Source: Oegoconia quadripuncta
Taxonomy: Eukaryota; Arthropoda; Insecta; Lepidoptera; Autostichidae
DNA length: 64,000 bases
NCBI GenBank assembly: GCA_949316235.1
Contig: OX438743.1
Span: 39,649,242 to 39,713,241, forward strand
Direction: 5' to 3'
In this document: positions 11,561-22,754 of the stretch, one piece after another
Position numbering within the stretch: position 1 is the first letter of the stretch
How the letters are laid out: the number at the start of each line of letters is the position of its first letter
Notes under the pieces: generated by a model
The model's input: only the letters and a program-made list of their open reading frames with translations
Database searches by the model: none
Told to the model about the DNA's origin: nothing
Made by a program: the position numbers and the translations under genes

Positions 11561-11975
11561 CAAACTTCAAGCATTTATTTCAACATAAGATACATGATAA
11601 CATTTTACTGTCAATTTAAATCTACTGGAAATAAAACGGCTTATTGCATTTATCTGTCATAATGTCATAGGGTTCGAATCCCGCTAGGGGCATATGTTCG
11701 TGTGATGAATACGGACATGTGTACCCGAGTCGTGGATGTTTTCATTTATAATAATTATTCATTTACAAAAAAAATGTATTTATGTAGTAAATCAATCATC
11801 TGGTATCCACAACACAAGCTGCTTGCTTACTGTGGAACTTGATGGCGCTGTGTATATGTCTAAGGATATTTATTTATTATTATTTATTTATTTTTTATTA
11901 ATGTATGTCCAAGCTAGTACCGCTTCGGAAAGGGAAATCATTTGTGGTAAAAGAAGCGGAGCAAGAATCCTTTTT
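11561..11975 (+). mobile_element. Retroelement IV 3' end, split by a SINE
   Basis: CAAACTTCAAGCATTTATTT to AAATAAAACGGCTTATTG, then resumes at 11906 with TGTCCAAGCTAGTACCGCTT. The unbroken copies are at 34529-34738 (minus) and 58965-59160 (plus). Confidence 0.65.
11664..11905 (+). mobile_element. SINE-II subfamily b, nested in element IV
   Basis: AGGGTTCGAATCCCGCTAGG to GGCGCTGTGTATATGTC and a TTATT-rich tail. Flanked by ATGTC / ATGTA words that could be target duplication. Confidence 0.7.
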
Positions 11976-12439
11976 TTAAATAAAATGTTTACAACTTTTT
12001 GTAATCTTACAATTTCTGGTCGAAGTACACCAAGCATCTTATTTATATCTGCAACCGCGAAGCAGCGGTGTTGTATATCGGTTGTGTGATAAAATATAGA
12101 GTCTCCTATAGATATACATGTTAAGAATCCGCACGAACCCGCTTCCACCTTCGACCTCATCTCTACAATTGCAGTCAACAGCTTCGCAATTGTAGGCATT
12201 ATATAAAATAACGAACCTTAGTAGGTAGTTTCTTAGATTGATATTAGCTACATATTTTAAAGCGATTTATTATTTATTTTAAAAGGAGGAGGTACGACGT
12301 TTATCTGTATGTATTTTTATGTATTATCACCTATATTTTCGTCAATTGTTAACCGATTTGATGATTTTTTTTGTTTAAGTTTTATTTCGTGGTCTTATTA
12401 TAAAATTGGTCCGATGCGGCAGTCCGGAGGTACAGAGTG

Positions 12440-13730
12440 GAGTTGTTTTGTCAATTTTTAAAATAATGACTGCTTTAAAATTTTAAATGCGGCATAATTT
12501 ATATTCAAATCAAAAGTATATTGAGAACGAGAGCTGTCAGTTAGGTACATGTTGGCATTTAAGAAAACAGAACTTTAACTATACTTGCAGTAGGTAATCC
12601 TCATTTACCTTTGTATACTGCAGGCCGATAACATACATAGAAAATTGGTTATATTGTACTGTGGTTAAGGTAATTTTTTCTTAAATAAAAAATAGGTATT
12701 TGACCACCTCGATAGCTGATATCACATTTATATTATTCACAGGATCCTACCGTAGAGACCTTGCGGTAGCAGCTTCTAGGAAAATCTTAATTATCTGCTA
12801 CAAAATTGTTTTATACTAACGTTCCGCCTGTGGCTTCGTCCACCTGGAATTATCATATCGCAGTCTTTTTTCAGGAAGAAAGAACGATCGGTATAGAGAA
12901 AAAATAACAAACAGACCGACAGAGTTAGCTACTCTCGCATTTATATAAACTTGGATTGAATACATTTGAAACTCGCCTGGCAATTTTTTTTATTTTAAGA
13001 ATTACTGCAGCTTAGTAAGAGATTGTGCGCGACGCATCTTTTTTGTATCTTTTTAGTTTTTAATATTTTATTATCTGTGATGCTTTTAACACATTATATT
13101 GATTTTTTGCTCTTTTTTGCTATCCCCTAAAATACCGTTTAATCTAGCTCGTTTACATAGATAGTATTAACTGTTAAATGAACATTTAAATAAATATAAC
13201 GAAAAGTTTATTTAATCAAATAATAAGTGCACGACATAGGATCTTATTCGAAAATCTAGAAATTATTCAGTTCAATTATTCCCAAATCACACTCAAATAG
13301 TTCACTCAAAATATTGAAATACTCACAATTTTTTAAGAAAGCTCCAAATCCATAGCGTGAAAAAGATCGACACGTGTTTTGTTAGCGGTTTGAACGCGTG
13401 CGGCGAATACGCGTTACGGCACTAGACAGCTGCCCCCACGCCACCCACCACTGGGTGAATTCGGTGCCTTGTATGAGTAGGTAACTGGTAATACGATGGA
13501 TTAGTTCAGTAGGTTGACTTTGATACCGCAGCCTCGCTTTTCATACTACGAGGACCTGGTGAAATGATGCGAAGCTATCACAAAACCCGCAGGCATTTAT
13601 TGAATCTTGCGGGCGTCATATTTGATTTTTTAGTGTACTGAAAACATCCTTTATTAGATGAGCCTCATTAAATAAATTTAAAACAAATTGCCTTTAAATA
13701 AAAAGAAACAACGATTAAACGGAAACTACT
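12440..13730. other. Unassigned AT-rich stretch
   Basis: No coding signal. A CpG-rich patch at 13370-13450 (GCGTGCGGCGAATACGCG) stands out. 12250-12440 carries a dispersed repeat (AATTGTTAACCGATTTGATG) also near 32880. Confidence 0.5.
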
Positions 13731-13734
13731 TATG

Positions 13735-14275
13735 TGCCAAAGGCTTTTATAAAATTTCTGACTATCTGGATGATAAGAATGCGTGGACATTAACCGCTCG
13801 GCAATAGTCTCTCTCCAGAATGGTAGCGGTACCCCAGGAGGGTACCAGCACTGCTGGAGAATCCCTCATCGCTCAGGCTGCCCTACTTATTCTGGGGTGG
13901 ACACCTTCCTCAAAGGCCGGCAACGCATCTGTGACCCTTTTGGTGCTGCGGGTGCCCATGGGCGGCGGTGATTGCTTTCCATCAGGTGACTCGCATGCTC
14001 GTTTGCCGCCCTCTCATATAAAAAAAAAAAAAAAAATCCAGTATATTTTATTCTTATTTTTCTTTGTCGAATCATTTTTACAATTAGGTATTTCAAATTG
14101 TATTTGTATTGACTTATTTAAAAAGAGCAACCCCGGATTTTCTTGCTCGTTCTTCTCTGGGGAGACTGCCTAGTGAAAGAGCGATAACTGTACCTATGTC
14201 ATGACGATTTCAAATGTTATTCTTACCTATAACTTACGAAATTAAACATTTTTGATTTGATTTGATTTGATTAAC
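13735..14275 (+). mobile_element. Non-LTR 3' end, split by a poly(A) element
   Basis: AGGCTTTTATAAAATTTCTG (C-terminal tag) at 13740 and the UTR AAAAAGAGCAACCCCGGATT at 14120, ending in (TTTGA)n, are parts of one tail. Comparison with 62490-62745 places a foreign piece at about 13819-14036 between them. Confidence 0.6.
13819..14036 (+). mobile_element. Poly(A)-tailed retroelement 3' end (GGGCGGCGGTGAT family)
   Basis: Holds GCCCATGGGCGGCGGTGATT, then CCATCAGGTGACTCGCATGC and a 16-base A-run. A second copy lies inverted at 58205-58323. Nested in the tail at 13735-14275. Confidence 0.65.
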
Positions 14276-14437
14276 CTAAGGAATGCACCTTCCAAAATCC
14301 ACGTGCTTGGGCTGTACGATGATCTCTGGGTCAGTCAGCCAGGACAATGTCTTTTTATTACGAACGCTAGGTTTTATATAAAAAAAACGTGTACCACCGT
14401 GAAAAAATGCTATTACGAGGGGTTATTCCGTCCAGTC

Positions 14438-14755
14438 CAGCGTCGGTGGCTCAGCGATTAAGACGCGGTCTCCCCAATTTGGGAGGTCCGGGTTCGATTC
14501 CCAGGCAAGCCAAGTACCAATGAGTTTTTAAATTTGATTTAATTATTTATGTGCATTATCCGACTGCTCTGGAACGGTGAAGGAAAACATCATGAGGAAA
14601 CCTGCATTTAAATTTTAAGGCATGAGAAGTCCCCAATCCGCATTGGGCCAGCGTGGTGGACTATGGCCTATACTCCCTCATTATACGAGGGCAGGCTTAT
14701 ATCCCTACAGTGGGATGTTTACGGGCTGATGATGTTGAAACAAATCACAAGACTC
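14438..14755 (+). mobile_element. SINE-III, complete copy
   Basis: Head GCGTCGGTGGCTCAGCGATT, GGTTCGATTCCC box, middle GGAAAACATCATGAGGAAAC, 3' part CCAGCGTGGTGGACTATGGC and GGGATGTTTACGGGCTGATG. About 315 bp. Confidence 0.8.
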
Positions 14756-14815
14756 CCCAGAGAAGAATAAATCAGAATCTGAACGGTTAATTGGTAAAAA
14801 ATCCAAATAAGCAAC

Positions 14816-14958
14816 TTATTTCGAGTATTATGGATACTTACTAATTACGGAAAAACATACATAAATTACTCGAGAGTAAATGTTATTATTCATCACCCAA
14901 AATATTTACCCCTGGCGGGATTTGAACCCGCAAGCGTTGGTTTCGATTTCCATTGGCT
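14816..14958 (-). mobile_element. SINE-II, partial copy
   Basis: Reverse of GGTTCAAATCCCGCCAGGGG at about 14910. The tail side is lost near 14816. Confidence 0.65.
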
Positions 14959-15252
14959 AGTAGTATAAAGCGTGCCCCTGTGTCAGGCTACACAAGGCTC
15001 TACGTCCGCGTGACTCGGCACAAGTGTTCAATTTACTTTTATAGCTAACTCAACCGCACCGGTGACCGAACGAGAGCGATTCTCTCGCTCATGTCACTCG
15101 ACATTGGTATATCACTTTCACCCTTATATGCGAGTGCAAAAGTGACAAATCAATGTCGATAATAAATTAGTAATTCTACCACTTTCATATGAAGATCTGC
15201 ACCGTACTCACCCACGACCTTAGAAACAATTTAAAGACCATGTCAAAGCCGC

Positions 15253-15590
15253 TAACCGCCTCCGTGGCTCAATGTAAACAACATAGGGTTTAGGAATCGA
15301 AGGTCGCGGGTACAATCCCAAGCGGGGTACATGTTTAGTACTCGGTTTGGTTGGTGGTAGGGCATTTTAAATGTCCGCCTGGCTACCTACCACCATCTTA
15401 TCTAAATCTGCCGCCAAGCAGCAATGTTAATAGCTTTGTTGTGTTCCGGTTGTCAGAGATAAGATAGCCAGTCCCCAAAATGTGTTGGGGTTTCCGGATC
15501 AGTACGCTTCCACCTTCAACCTCATCTTCACTTAACATCAGGTGTGATTGAGGTCAAGTACGAACCCGTTGTGCATAAAAAAATGCATTA
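15253..15590 (+). mobile_element. SINE-I, near-complete copy
   Basis: Head CCGCCTCCGTGGCTCAATGT, body AATCTGCCGCCAAGCAGCAA, tail GTTGTGCATAAAAAAA. About 335 bp. The B box has changed (GGTACAATCCC). Confidence 0.8.
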
Positions 15591-15649
15591 GACGCTTATC
15601 CCCTTATCCTTACTTACCTACATGTTTGTCCAAAAGGTTGCAAAATAAT

Positions 15650-15935
15650 AAGCAGATGAAATTCAAAAAATATTTTTTTATTTACATATATAATCATATA
15701 ATAGATTCAATTAAAATTAAATTATGTTAGAAACTTAATAGAGTCAACATTTAATAATAATTATAAAAATTCCGTTAATTCCCAAGGAGTCTTACTACAT
15801 CCTGCCATACCGTAACCGTAAGGAAAATATTCTCATAAAGTAACTGTGTGACTTAATATTACTTTTTATTACCTTCTAGTTTCTCATAGTATCACTATTT
15901 ACCCACCAAATTATACCTACTTTTTCCCGCAAGGT
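15650..15935 (+). repeat. Repeat R, forward copy
   Basis: TATAATCATATAATAGATTC, AAGGAGTCTTACTACATCCT, CCTTCTAGTTTCTCATAGTA. About 70 bp downstream of a SINE-I tail. Confidence 0.6.
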
Positions 15936-16011
15936 ATTCCATACAAACTTTCAAGCCCAATTTTTTTGAACTGACTTAACAGATTCTAATGAAACTTTAC
16001 ACGCATAAAGC

Positions 16012-16204
16012 AGAGGGCGGAGTGTGAGTTTTGTTTTGACTTAACTTTACTACCGCGTTCACGTTTACGTGACTATTTGTATGGAGAAATGTGCAGCGCC
16101 TCTAGCGGATAGTTGGCAAAGCGATTTTTGTCATAGGGACTTTTCTCGTAAACGCGAACGCGATGGTAAAGTTAAAAACGAGACAAAACTTACACTACGC
16201 ACAC
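16012..16204. mobile_element. MITE M2, about 190 bp
   Basis: GGCGGAGTGTGAGTTTTGTT at the left, ACGAGACAAAACTTACACTA at the right; imperfect inverted arms of about 50 bp. Other copies at 20.1 and 36.9 kb. Confidence 0.65.
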
Positions 16205-16434
16205 AGTTGCATAGATCTAAAAAGCTAGTAGAGAACAATTTTGAATAAAATTATGATTTTAAAACCCAATAACCTGTTAAATTATAGCTGTTTGTATACC
16301 TTTATTAGGTACCTGTAATGTGTAGTTTATTTTATGTCTGTCTGTTTTCTGGAACAAGTTAATTATGTATGTGTAAAATAAGTACACAATATGTGGAGTC
16401 GATTATTTTATTTCTTTGTTTTTTTTTTAATTAT

Positions 16435-16655
16435 TCTATGAGCGCCTAACCTCCTACAAAGGTGCCAGCTGAAAATCAGCGCTGTGGCACAGAATTAATA
16501 TACTATATAGTTCATGCCACAGCATTATGCTGAGCTGGAACCTATGTCAGCTTGCATTATTATGTTTTAGTTTTAATTTCTCAAAAAAAAATTCATGTAC
16601 ATGCCCATTGTAAGCTGAATAAATGTTTTTCTTTCTTTTTCTTTCTTTCAATATT
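16435..16655 (+). mobile_element. Non-LTR 3' UTR with (CTTT)n tail
   Basis: AAAATCAGCGCTGTGGCACA, GCTGAGCTGGAACCTATG, CATGCCCATTGTAAGCTGAA, then (TTTC)n. There is no coding part. Assigned by its tail structure and short tandem end. Confidence 0.45.
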
Positions 16656-16779
16656 TTGCACTTCGCGAGCGCCATGTTAGATTATTTACAATAAAATGTA
16701 TCCTATGACACTGCAGGGATCAATATGAATCTAACTACACCATGCACTTCGAAATCGGTCAAGCCGTTTAGGTTACAGG

Positions 16780-17075
16780 AGGAGACATTATTTACCAAAG
16801 GCTATTATAAAATTTCTGACTATCTGGATGATAAGCAAGCATGGACAGACCGCTCGGCGATATTCAGCCTAATTATACAATATAATACAATTGTAACCCA
16901 AACTTATTTAAAAGAGCAACCCTTGAGTTTCTTGCTCGTTCTTCTCTGGGGAATCTGCTTTGCGAATGAGCAATAATGTCAATAATTTTGATATTAAGAT
17001 AAAGAATGTGACGTTTTCAAGTGATAATCTTTATCCTACGAAATAAATATTTTTTGACTTTGACTTTGACTTTGT
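16780..17075 (+). mobile_element. Non-LTR 3' end with ORF2 C-terminus [10 protein letters not shown]
   Basis: [17 protein letters not shown] is followed by a UTR containing TTGCTCGTTCTTCTCTGGGG, then GTGATAATCTTTATCC and a (TTTGAC)n tail. The same C-terminal tag occurs at 10.6, 13.75 and 62.5 kb. 5'-truncated, hence dead. Confidence 0.65.
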
Positions 17076-17469
17076 ATCATAGAAATCTACATACATACAC
17101 TCGAAAAACATTACCCTTCTTCTTTGGGCAGTCTGGTAAAAAGAGTTATTGAAACTAAATTAGAGCGTTTTTAAGTTTTCCATAATAACAAAGAAATATG
17201 CTTTAAAATTCGATATTTTGAATATGTTTTCTACTAACTTTTTACATCTATGTATCCTGTTATATACTTATAAAGTTTCATTAGAATCGGTTCATTCATT
17301 TCCGAAAATTTGGTCTTGAAAATTAGTACAGAATGACGTGTGGGATAAATCCTTTTAACGTTTTTCGAGGGTATGTATTGTATTGTATTGTATGTGTATG
17401 TGGCTGTTGCAGGTCAACGGAGACCTGTATCACTGCGACCGTTGCCGATCTATTGTGATCGCCACTAAC

Positions 17470-17901
17470 CTACAGTTCGTTGCTCAGGTTTGCCTCTTTG
17501 AGGAATTGGATAATTTTCCTGGCACCGATGGTTTTTATCTCATCCGGGTGTAATAAGTGGCTGCCCAGGTGGATATTGCGTTTACGCATTAGCGGGCCAC
17601 ATTCACACAGCAGATGTGCAGGTGTTTCCTCTGCGAGGAGGCAAAATCTGCACATTCCTGTTTCTCGGAGCCCTATGTTGAGCATGTGTTTGCTCAGACA
17701 GCAGTGGCCCGTTAGTGCCCTTGTGAGAATGCGTAAATTGTTCCTACTGAGTGCCAGCGCTTCGCCGGCCGCCTTCTTGTTGAAGGCTTTGATTAGTGAT
17801 TTGGAGTGTGTTAAACCTGGCGTGTTCGTCCAGAGTTTAAGAGCTGCTTGGGTGCACCGGTTCCTTAGGGTAAAACGAATTAGGCTTTTTGAGATGAGGG
17901 T
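17470..17901 (-). pseudogene. RNase H-bearing non-LTR element, C-terminal zinc-knuckle fragment
   Basis: About 140 codons on the minus strand. NLRILTRALTGHCCLSKHM precedes a knuckle C-R-F-C ... H-L-L-C-E-C, then LGSHLL and an end at KEANLSNEL. This order (TGHC, C-x2-C-x8-H-x3-C, LGSH) is typical of insect non-LTR elements that carry RNase H. The 5' limit is a GTAT/ATGT-rich repeat at about 17900. A short piece of the same 3' end lies inverted at 38650-38706. Confidence 0.75.
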
Positions 17902-17965
17902 ATGTAAGTATGAATGTAAGTTTATATGTAAGTATGTATGTATATATGTAAATATGTATGTATGT

Positions 17966-18130
17966 ATGACAGGATGTATGATTTCTACGTTTCTTTCTGT
18001 AGCCTAAACGGCTTGACCAATTTTGAACTGCAAGGTATCATTGGATTCGTCTTCATCCCCAGACTGTCATAGGATACTTTTTATGATAAAAATGCTATGC
18101 TGTGGAGTTTATGGCTATAAAAAACTTAAT
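17966..18130 (+). repeat. Dispersed repeat (TAGCCTAAACGGCTTGACC)
   Basis: GTAGCCTAAACGGCTTGACC, ATTGGATTCGTCTTCATCCC, GTCATAGGATACTTTTTATG. Also at 62040-62230 (plus) and 16665-16785 (minus). Confidence 0.55.
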
Positions 18131-18845
18131 AGTTATTGTCTAGTGTAACAGTGTTTTTCGACACAAAATATTTTTGACTGCTAGTAACATTATTTACAAA
18201 CCAATGTACCTACAATCAATCATATTTATTGCACAACAAATACGGATTTCATATATTAAAGAAACATAACATAAGAATTGTAAAGTTGACAGTACGACCG
18301 GAGCACTACCAGTGTAAGCTAGCGACGCTATCGGATATGTGAACGTAGCGAGTCCCTCTGACACAGATACAAATTTACTTAATAGGGGTTCTCAACTGAC
18401 AAACTGTATTGTAAAATAAGTTGTTTCGAATACATAAACTTGAAAATTTTGAAATACATAGCTATAGTCCCATTTACAAATGTTGACGCTTCCAATGATG
18501 CTTATGGAACTAATAATGAGTATAAGAGAAACCAGATTATAATTAAGTGTTAGGGTCGTCCGCGGTCTTATCGCCAATAATCGATTTCCACCAGACAACC
18601 TTTTTAAATGTTACTTACTAGAAGGTAATAAAAAATCGCATTGAGTCACTATTTGAGAATATTACCAATGAGTTAGCGTGACAAGAGACTGCCCGGGAAT
18701 AAAAGAAAAATTCAATTACATAATAAGGTTTTATAACATAGTTAATGGTCAAATATTAACAATTAGACGTTTATAGCAGCCCTGTTTCATAAAAATATGC
18801 AATTGCAAATTGTGTAGCCATGTCCTTTATATATACCTATATAAC

Positions 18846-19320
18846 CCTGACTGCTACACTAAAAGGTCGCTGGGGGATATGTTTGTATGATGAGTACGTG
18901 TATCTGAGTTACGGATGTTTTGATTTATAATATTATGTAGTGTATCAACCATCCGGTATCCATAATACAAGTCTAGTTGCGAAGTGTGGAACTACAGGGT
19001 GAAATCGAAGTCATTCGACAAAGGTTGAGCGATGATTCTACCCATCAATATGAACAACTTTTACTATGGGACCAACTTCGAATTCGCGAAAAAAAAATCA
19101 GCTGTTCCATAGAAAACGTTCATACCTACTCGACAAAAATGTATGGAACAGCTGATTTTTTTTTCGCGAATTCGAAGTTGGTCCCATAGTAAAAGTTGTT
19201 CATATTGATGGGTAGAATCATCGCTCAACCTTTGTCGAATGACTTCGATTTCACCCTGTAGATGGCGCTGTGTTTATGGCCAAAGATATTAATTTATATC
19301 TCTATTATTTAGCAAAGATG
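18846..19320 (+). mobile_element. SINE-II subfamily b, split by a palindromic MITE
   Basis: Left part ends GTGTGGAACTA at 18994. Right part resumes GATGGCGCTGTGTTTATGGC at 19261. In the copy at 11.8 kb the equivalent junction is continuous (GTGGAACTTGATGGCGCTGT). Confidence 0.75.
18993..19260. mobile_element. Perfect palindrome MITE, 119-bp arms
   Basis: Arms 18993-19111 and 19142-19260 are identical by eye as reverse complements, with a 30-bp loop. Ends TACAGGGTGAAATCG, with TA duplicated. A transcript would fold into a long hairpin. Confidence 0.85.
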
Positions 19321-20119
19321 AGAAAGTATTATTGTCCAGTGAAGAAACAACATCAACAAAAGGTCTTTTGCTACAACAATCTAATAGGACCAACAAAGTA
19401 GCACAATCTGTGAGTGAAACAAAAAAGGGGGACCCAAGAAGAGTTTGAAATCACGCTAGCCATTGATTATTTTATTCCTACAATACCCGCTTCTAAAGCT
19501 AAATTAAACCGACGTCAAATAAATACGTATAATAGAATCTGCTATTAATAGACTGATGGGGTCTTCAGAAAATGATTTTTATGACCTTGATATCAATATT
19601 TTGATTCATTATTAATTGACTTATTATATTCATTATTATTTTTTATTAATATGAATAAGGCATTATTTCAAATTGAACTTAACGATAGATACATATAGGT
19701 ACCCAGGACCAAGTTTTATGAAACAGGGCCGATTTGTGTCTCGCTGACAGATAACTTCACTGATTTTGCCCGTTCACAAATGCTTCGGTAACGCTAAGTC
19801 AGCGCTGACCGCTGCCGCTGACAGGCAAATAAATGTGTATTATTTACATCGAAATTGCCTGAATAATAATTTAATTATAACATAGCGTTACCCAGGAACA
19901 CTGGGACCAATTTGATATGAGCCAAACGTTTTCATATCAAATGCTTTTCTCTTGCTTCAACTCAGCAAATGGCGCAACTGTCAGCGTTTTATTGGCACCC
20001 TACAGATGTGAGAAACGCAGCGTCACCTTTTGTCCTTATAAAAACGTTTGGCATTTGTCTCCAGGGTCCTGGACCGATATAGCAGTCATGACAAATTATT
20101 CTAGAGCCCGTCTTAAAGA

Positions 20120-20306
20120 CAGAGGGCGGAGTGTGAGTTTTGTTTCGACTTAACTTTACTACCACGTTTACGTGACGGTTTGTATGAAGATATATACAGC
20201 GCCTCTAGCGGATAGTTTGCAAAATGATTTTTTTCATAGATACTTTTTGCGTACACGCGAACGCGATGCTAAAGTTAAAAACGAGGCAAAACTCGCACTT
20301 CGCACC
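20120..20306. mobile_element. MITE M2, second copy
   Basis: GAGGGCGGAGTGTGAGTTTT to GAGGCAAAACTCGCACTTCG. Same middle CAGCGCCTCTAGCGGATAGT. Confidence 0.65.
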
Positions 20307-20309
20307 CAG

Positions 20310-22070
20310 GTGAGCGCTGAGCACGCGTACGCATCAGCGATGACTCAGCGCGACATGGTATAATATGCTAACGTAACAGCAGTCACATGATTGGCCTAGG
20401 ACTACGTTATCAACTTTGATGCGGTGTACGGCGATAAAAGTTTTTTATATTAAAATCGACAAAGTAACTTTTTAAGTTTATTGAAAATGACAATCAGTAT
20501 TGACACTAACCGTGACGTAGGCTTGTGTTGCAATTTCATAGTTCAAATTTTAATAACAATATATCTTATTTTTAAAACCGGAGCACCTGTCATGTCGGCT
20601 AAAACCATTGCAGCACTCCGGCCACCATAAAATGCATGCAATATTCATTTTCCTTTTTTAGCTATGACTTAACTTACTTTTAGTGCACAGAAGACATAAA
20701 TGCATATTTAAAAAATATTGTCTATACCCCGGTAGCGAGGCTTATTTTTGGCATCCGAACAATTTGTCGTCATGATAAAAACATAATTAAATAAGAAATG
20801 ATTTTGGTATTTCATTGGGCGGCTAAGTCGCTAGAATTACGAGTATATTTGCAATTCCTTTTAATTAAAATATTGAAGTAATTTTGTTTATTTTTTTTTC
20901 GGACCTCCGGTCGCAGCGTACCTAATTAATTTATTTAGTACTTTTGTTTTGAGACTCTTATTAGAAGATATCACCTAAATGCCTGTTTGGCAACAATTTT
21001 AGCTAAACCTGCAACAGTAAAAAAATATATAACCCATATTGTCCGTCTTTATGAGATACATTATTCTTCGGAAATATAATTACATCCAATACAAATACCA
21101 CATAAAAAACACTTAAAAATCATACATCTATTATTGTATTTACCGATATATTTAGATGAAGAGAATTATTTGGCATTTGTTAATAAATTTGTTTTGTTGT
21201 ATCATTAAAATTGTTTTTCATACACATTATAATCGCTAATTGAGGTGTGTTAAAATTTTTAAATTATTCGGGCTCATCTTCACTTAACATCAGGTGTGAT
21301 GTTAAATGAAAAAATATGATTATTTTGTCATTTTTTGTATGAAAATATAAAAGTGACGATATAATCCAACAATAACTTATATAAACTTTTTTATTTCATG
21401 CAACTAGACCATACCAATTTAAACTTTTATTACTAAAATATGGAAAATATCCCGTAATTTTTTCGATGTCGGCGATTATAGTTTATATAAAAACTAGTTA
21501 TTATCATGGCCAAACATTTCTGCGATATCGCTGCGTCTCTTTCATATCAACACAATTCGATAGTGCCAAAATGTCATAGATCATTCTCAGTTCTCAGGCT
21601 CGTTTCGTCATTCGCAACGAAAGTAGCTCATGATTTTAATATGAATGATTATATGAACACGAATTGGTTGCTACGATGAGCGCAGCGGTAAGCGCAATGC
21701 GTCACAACAGTTCAAAATGCTGAGAAACTCCGTAGTTCCATTTCCGAAAAAATATGGTCCAAATAATATAGGCCGTATATCTAAGACGAGGCATCGTTTC
21801 TGAAGTGAAAACTTTTAAAAGCCTAAACAAATCCATACAGCTGTTTTTCGCTGAAAAGTAAATGACCTTTAGTGTCGCGCTCAGGGTCAATGCACGTACA
21901 GGTTCACTCAATATGGCGAAATTGTCACGTAACCTAAGTGTCCGATTGATGGCACAACAAGTACTGATAGCCCTAGTCGCAATAAACGAAAATATGACCT
22001 TTCCGTGTGTATATACTTAAAGCGACAACACAAACACATTTCACAAAGACATGTGGAATCTTTCGACGTT
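20310..22070. other. Unassigned AT-rich stretch 3' of the zinc-finger gene
   Basis: No coding frame or tandem array is recognised. A 30-bp SINE-I scrap (CATCTTCACTTAACATCAGG) lies at about 21273. Confidence 0.5.
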
Positions 22071-22071
22071 A

Positions 22072-22280
22072 TACAGAATGAATTTAATTCGTGTAATTCC
22101 CATTAACCGGTGATGCCACTCTCGATTACGAACAACTTTCAAAAAAAATCGATTAATTTGTTAAAGAAACAATTTTGTAAGTATGGAAGTTCAACAATTT
22201 CCAGGTGAATTCGGTTATTCTTCCTAATGGAAAGTGTTCGTAGTCAGGAGTGAATTCACCAGGAACGCCTAATTACATGT
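22072..22280. mobile_element. Decayed relative of the 9.2 kb palindromic MITE
   Basis: TACAGAATGAATTTAATTCG, ATTCCCATTAACCGGTGATG, then a reversed AAAGTGTTCGTAGTCAGG. Just downstream of the zinc-finger poly(A) signal. Right end unclear. Confidence 0.55.
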
Positions 22281-22456
22281 ATTGTATCAATGTGACCTAT
22301 CGTTTGTACTGTTATAAATGTAATAATTTGATGCAATGAAGAATATAATATGACGCAGGTATTGCCATACTTATTAGGAAGTATCAACCTTGTAATATCT
22401 AATGTGAATGTGAACATTGAAGTATCTAATGTGTTTGACCAAGAAATAAACATTTT

Positions 22457-22462
22457 TTTATT
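22457..22462 (-). promoter_or_regulatory. Poly(A) signal of the zinc-finger gene
   Basis: AATAAA on the minus strand about 75 nt beyond the TAA stop; it is the first canonical signal downstream and precedes a MITE. Confidence 0.6.
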
Positions 22463-22537
22463 CAGGTTTGATAATAATCTCCTGAAACGCAGCCTAGTTT
22501 CAGATACACGCTCTGTATAATACGCACAAAAATAGGC

Positions 22538-22754
22538 TTAGAGAATTTTTTGAGACTCAGAAATGTCTATGGCCATACTCTGCGTCTCGTTCGCACCATC
22601 CGTTTCGCCGTTCACCATCTCTTCTATTTCATCAGGCTTGATGTCTGGAGTCTTGTTGACAGTTAGAGCTTGGAGTTGGGATGAAATGAAGTGCTCAGAT
22701 ATGTGTTGTCGCAACTCGGAGTGTAGACGGAAGCCCTCGTTGCATTCTGAACAT
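22538..22754 (-). CDS. ZAD zinc-finger gene, exon 5 (finger 13 and C-terminal tail)
   Basis: 217 nt, acceptor ATTCCAG. It completes finger 13 (C514, C517, H530, H534) and a 50-residue acidic tail ending in TAA at 22538. Splicing to exon 4 restores the finger in frame. Confidence 0.9.

Larger units (their letters stand above)
18779..19729. mobile_element. Element with 16-bp terminal inverted repeats containing a SINE
   Basis: GCCCTGTTTCATAAAA at 18779-18794 and its exact complement at 19714-19729. Encloses the split SINE-II, which encloses the palindrome. No clear target duplication; no transposase frame seen. Confidence 0.5.

Noticed and set aside
13783..14173. Overlapping frames at 13.8-14.2 kb
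   Set aside because: They fall in a poly(A)-tailed retroelement end and read through its A-run; no conserved domain.
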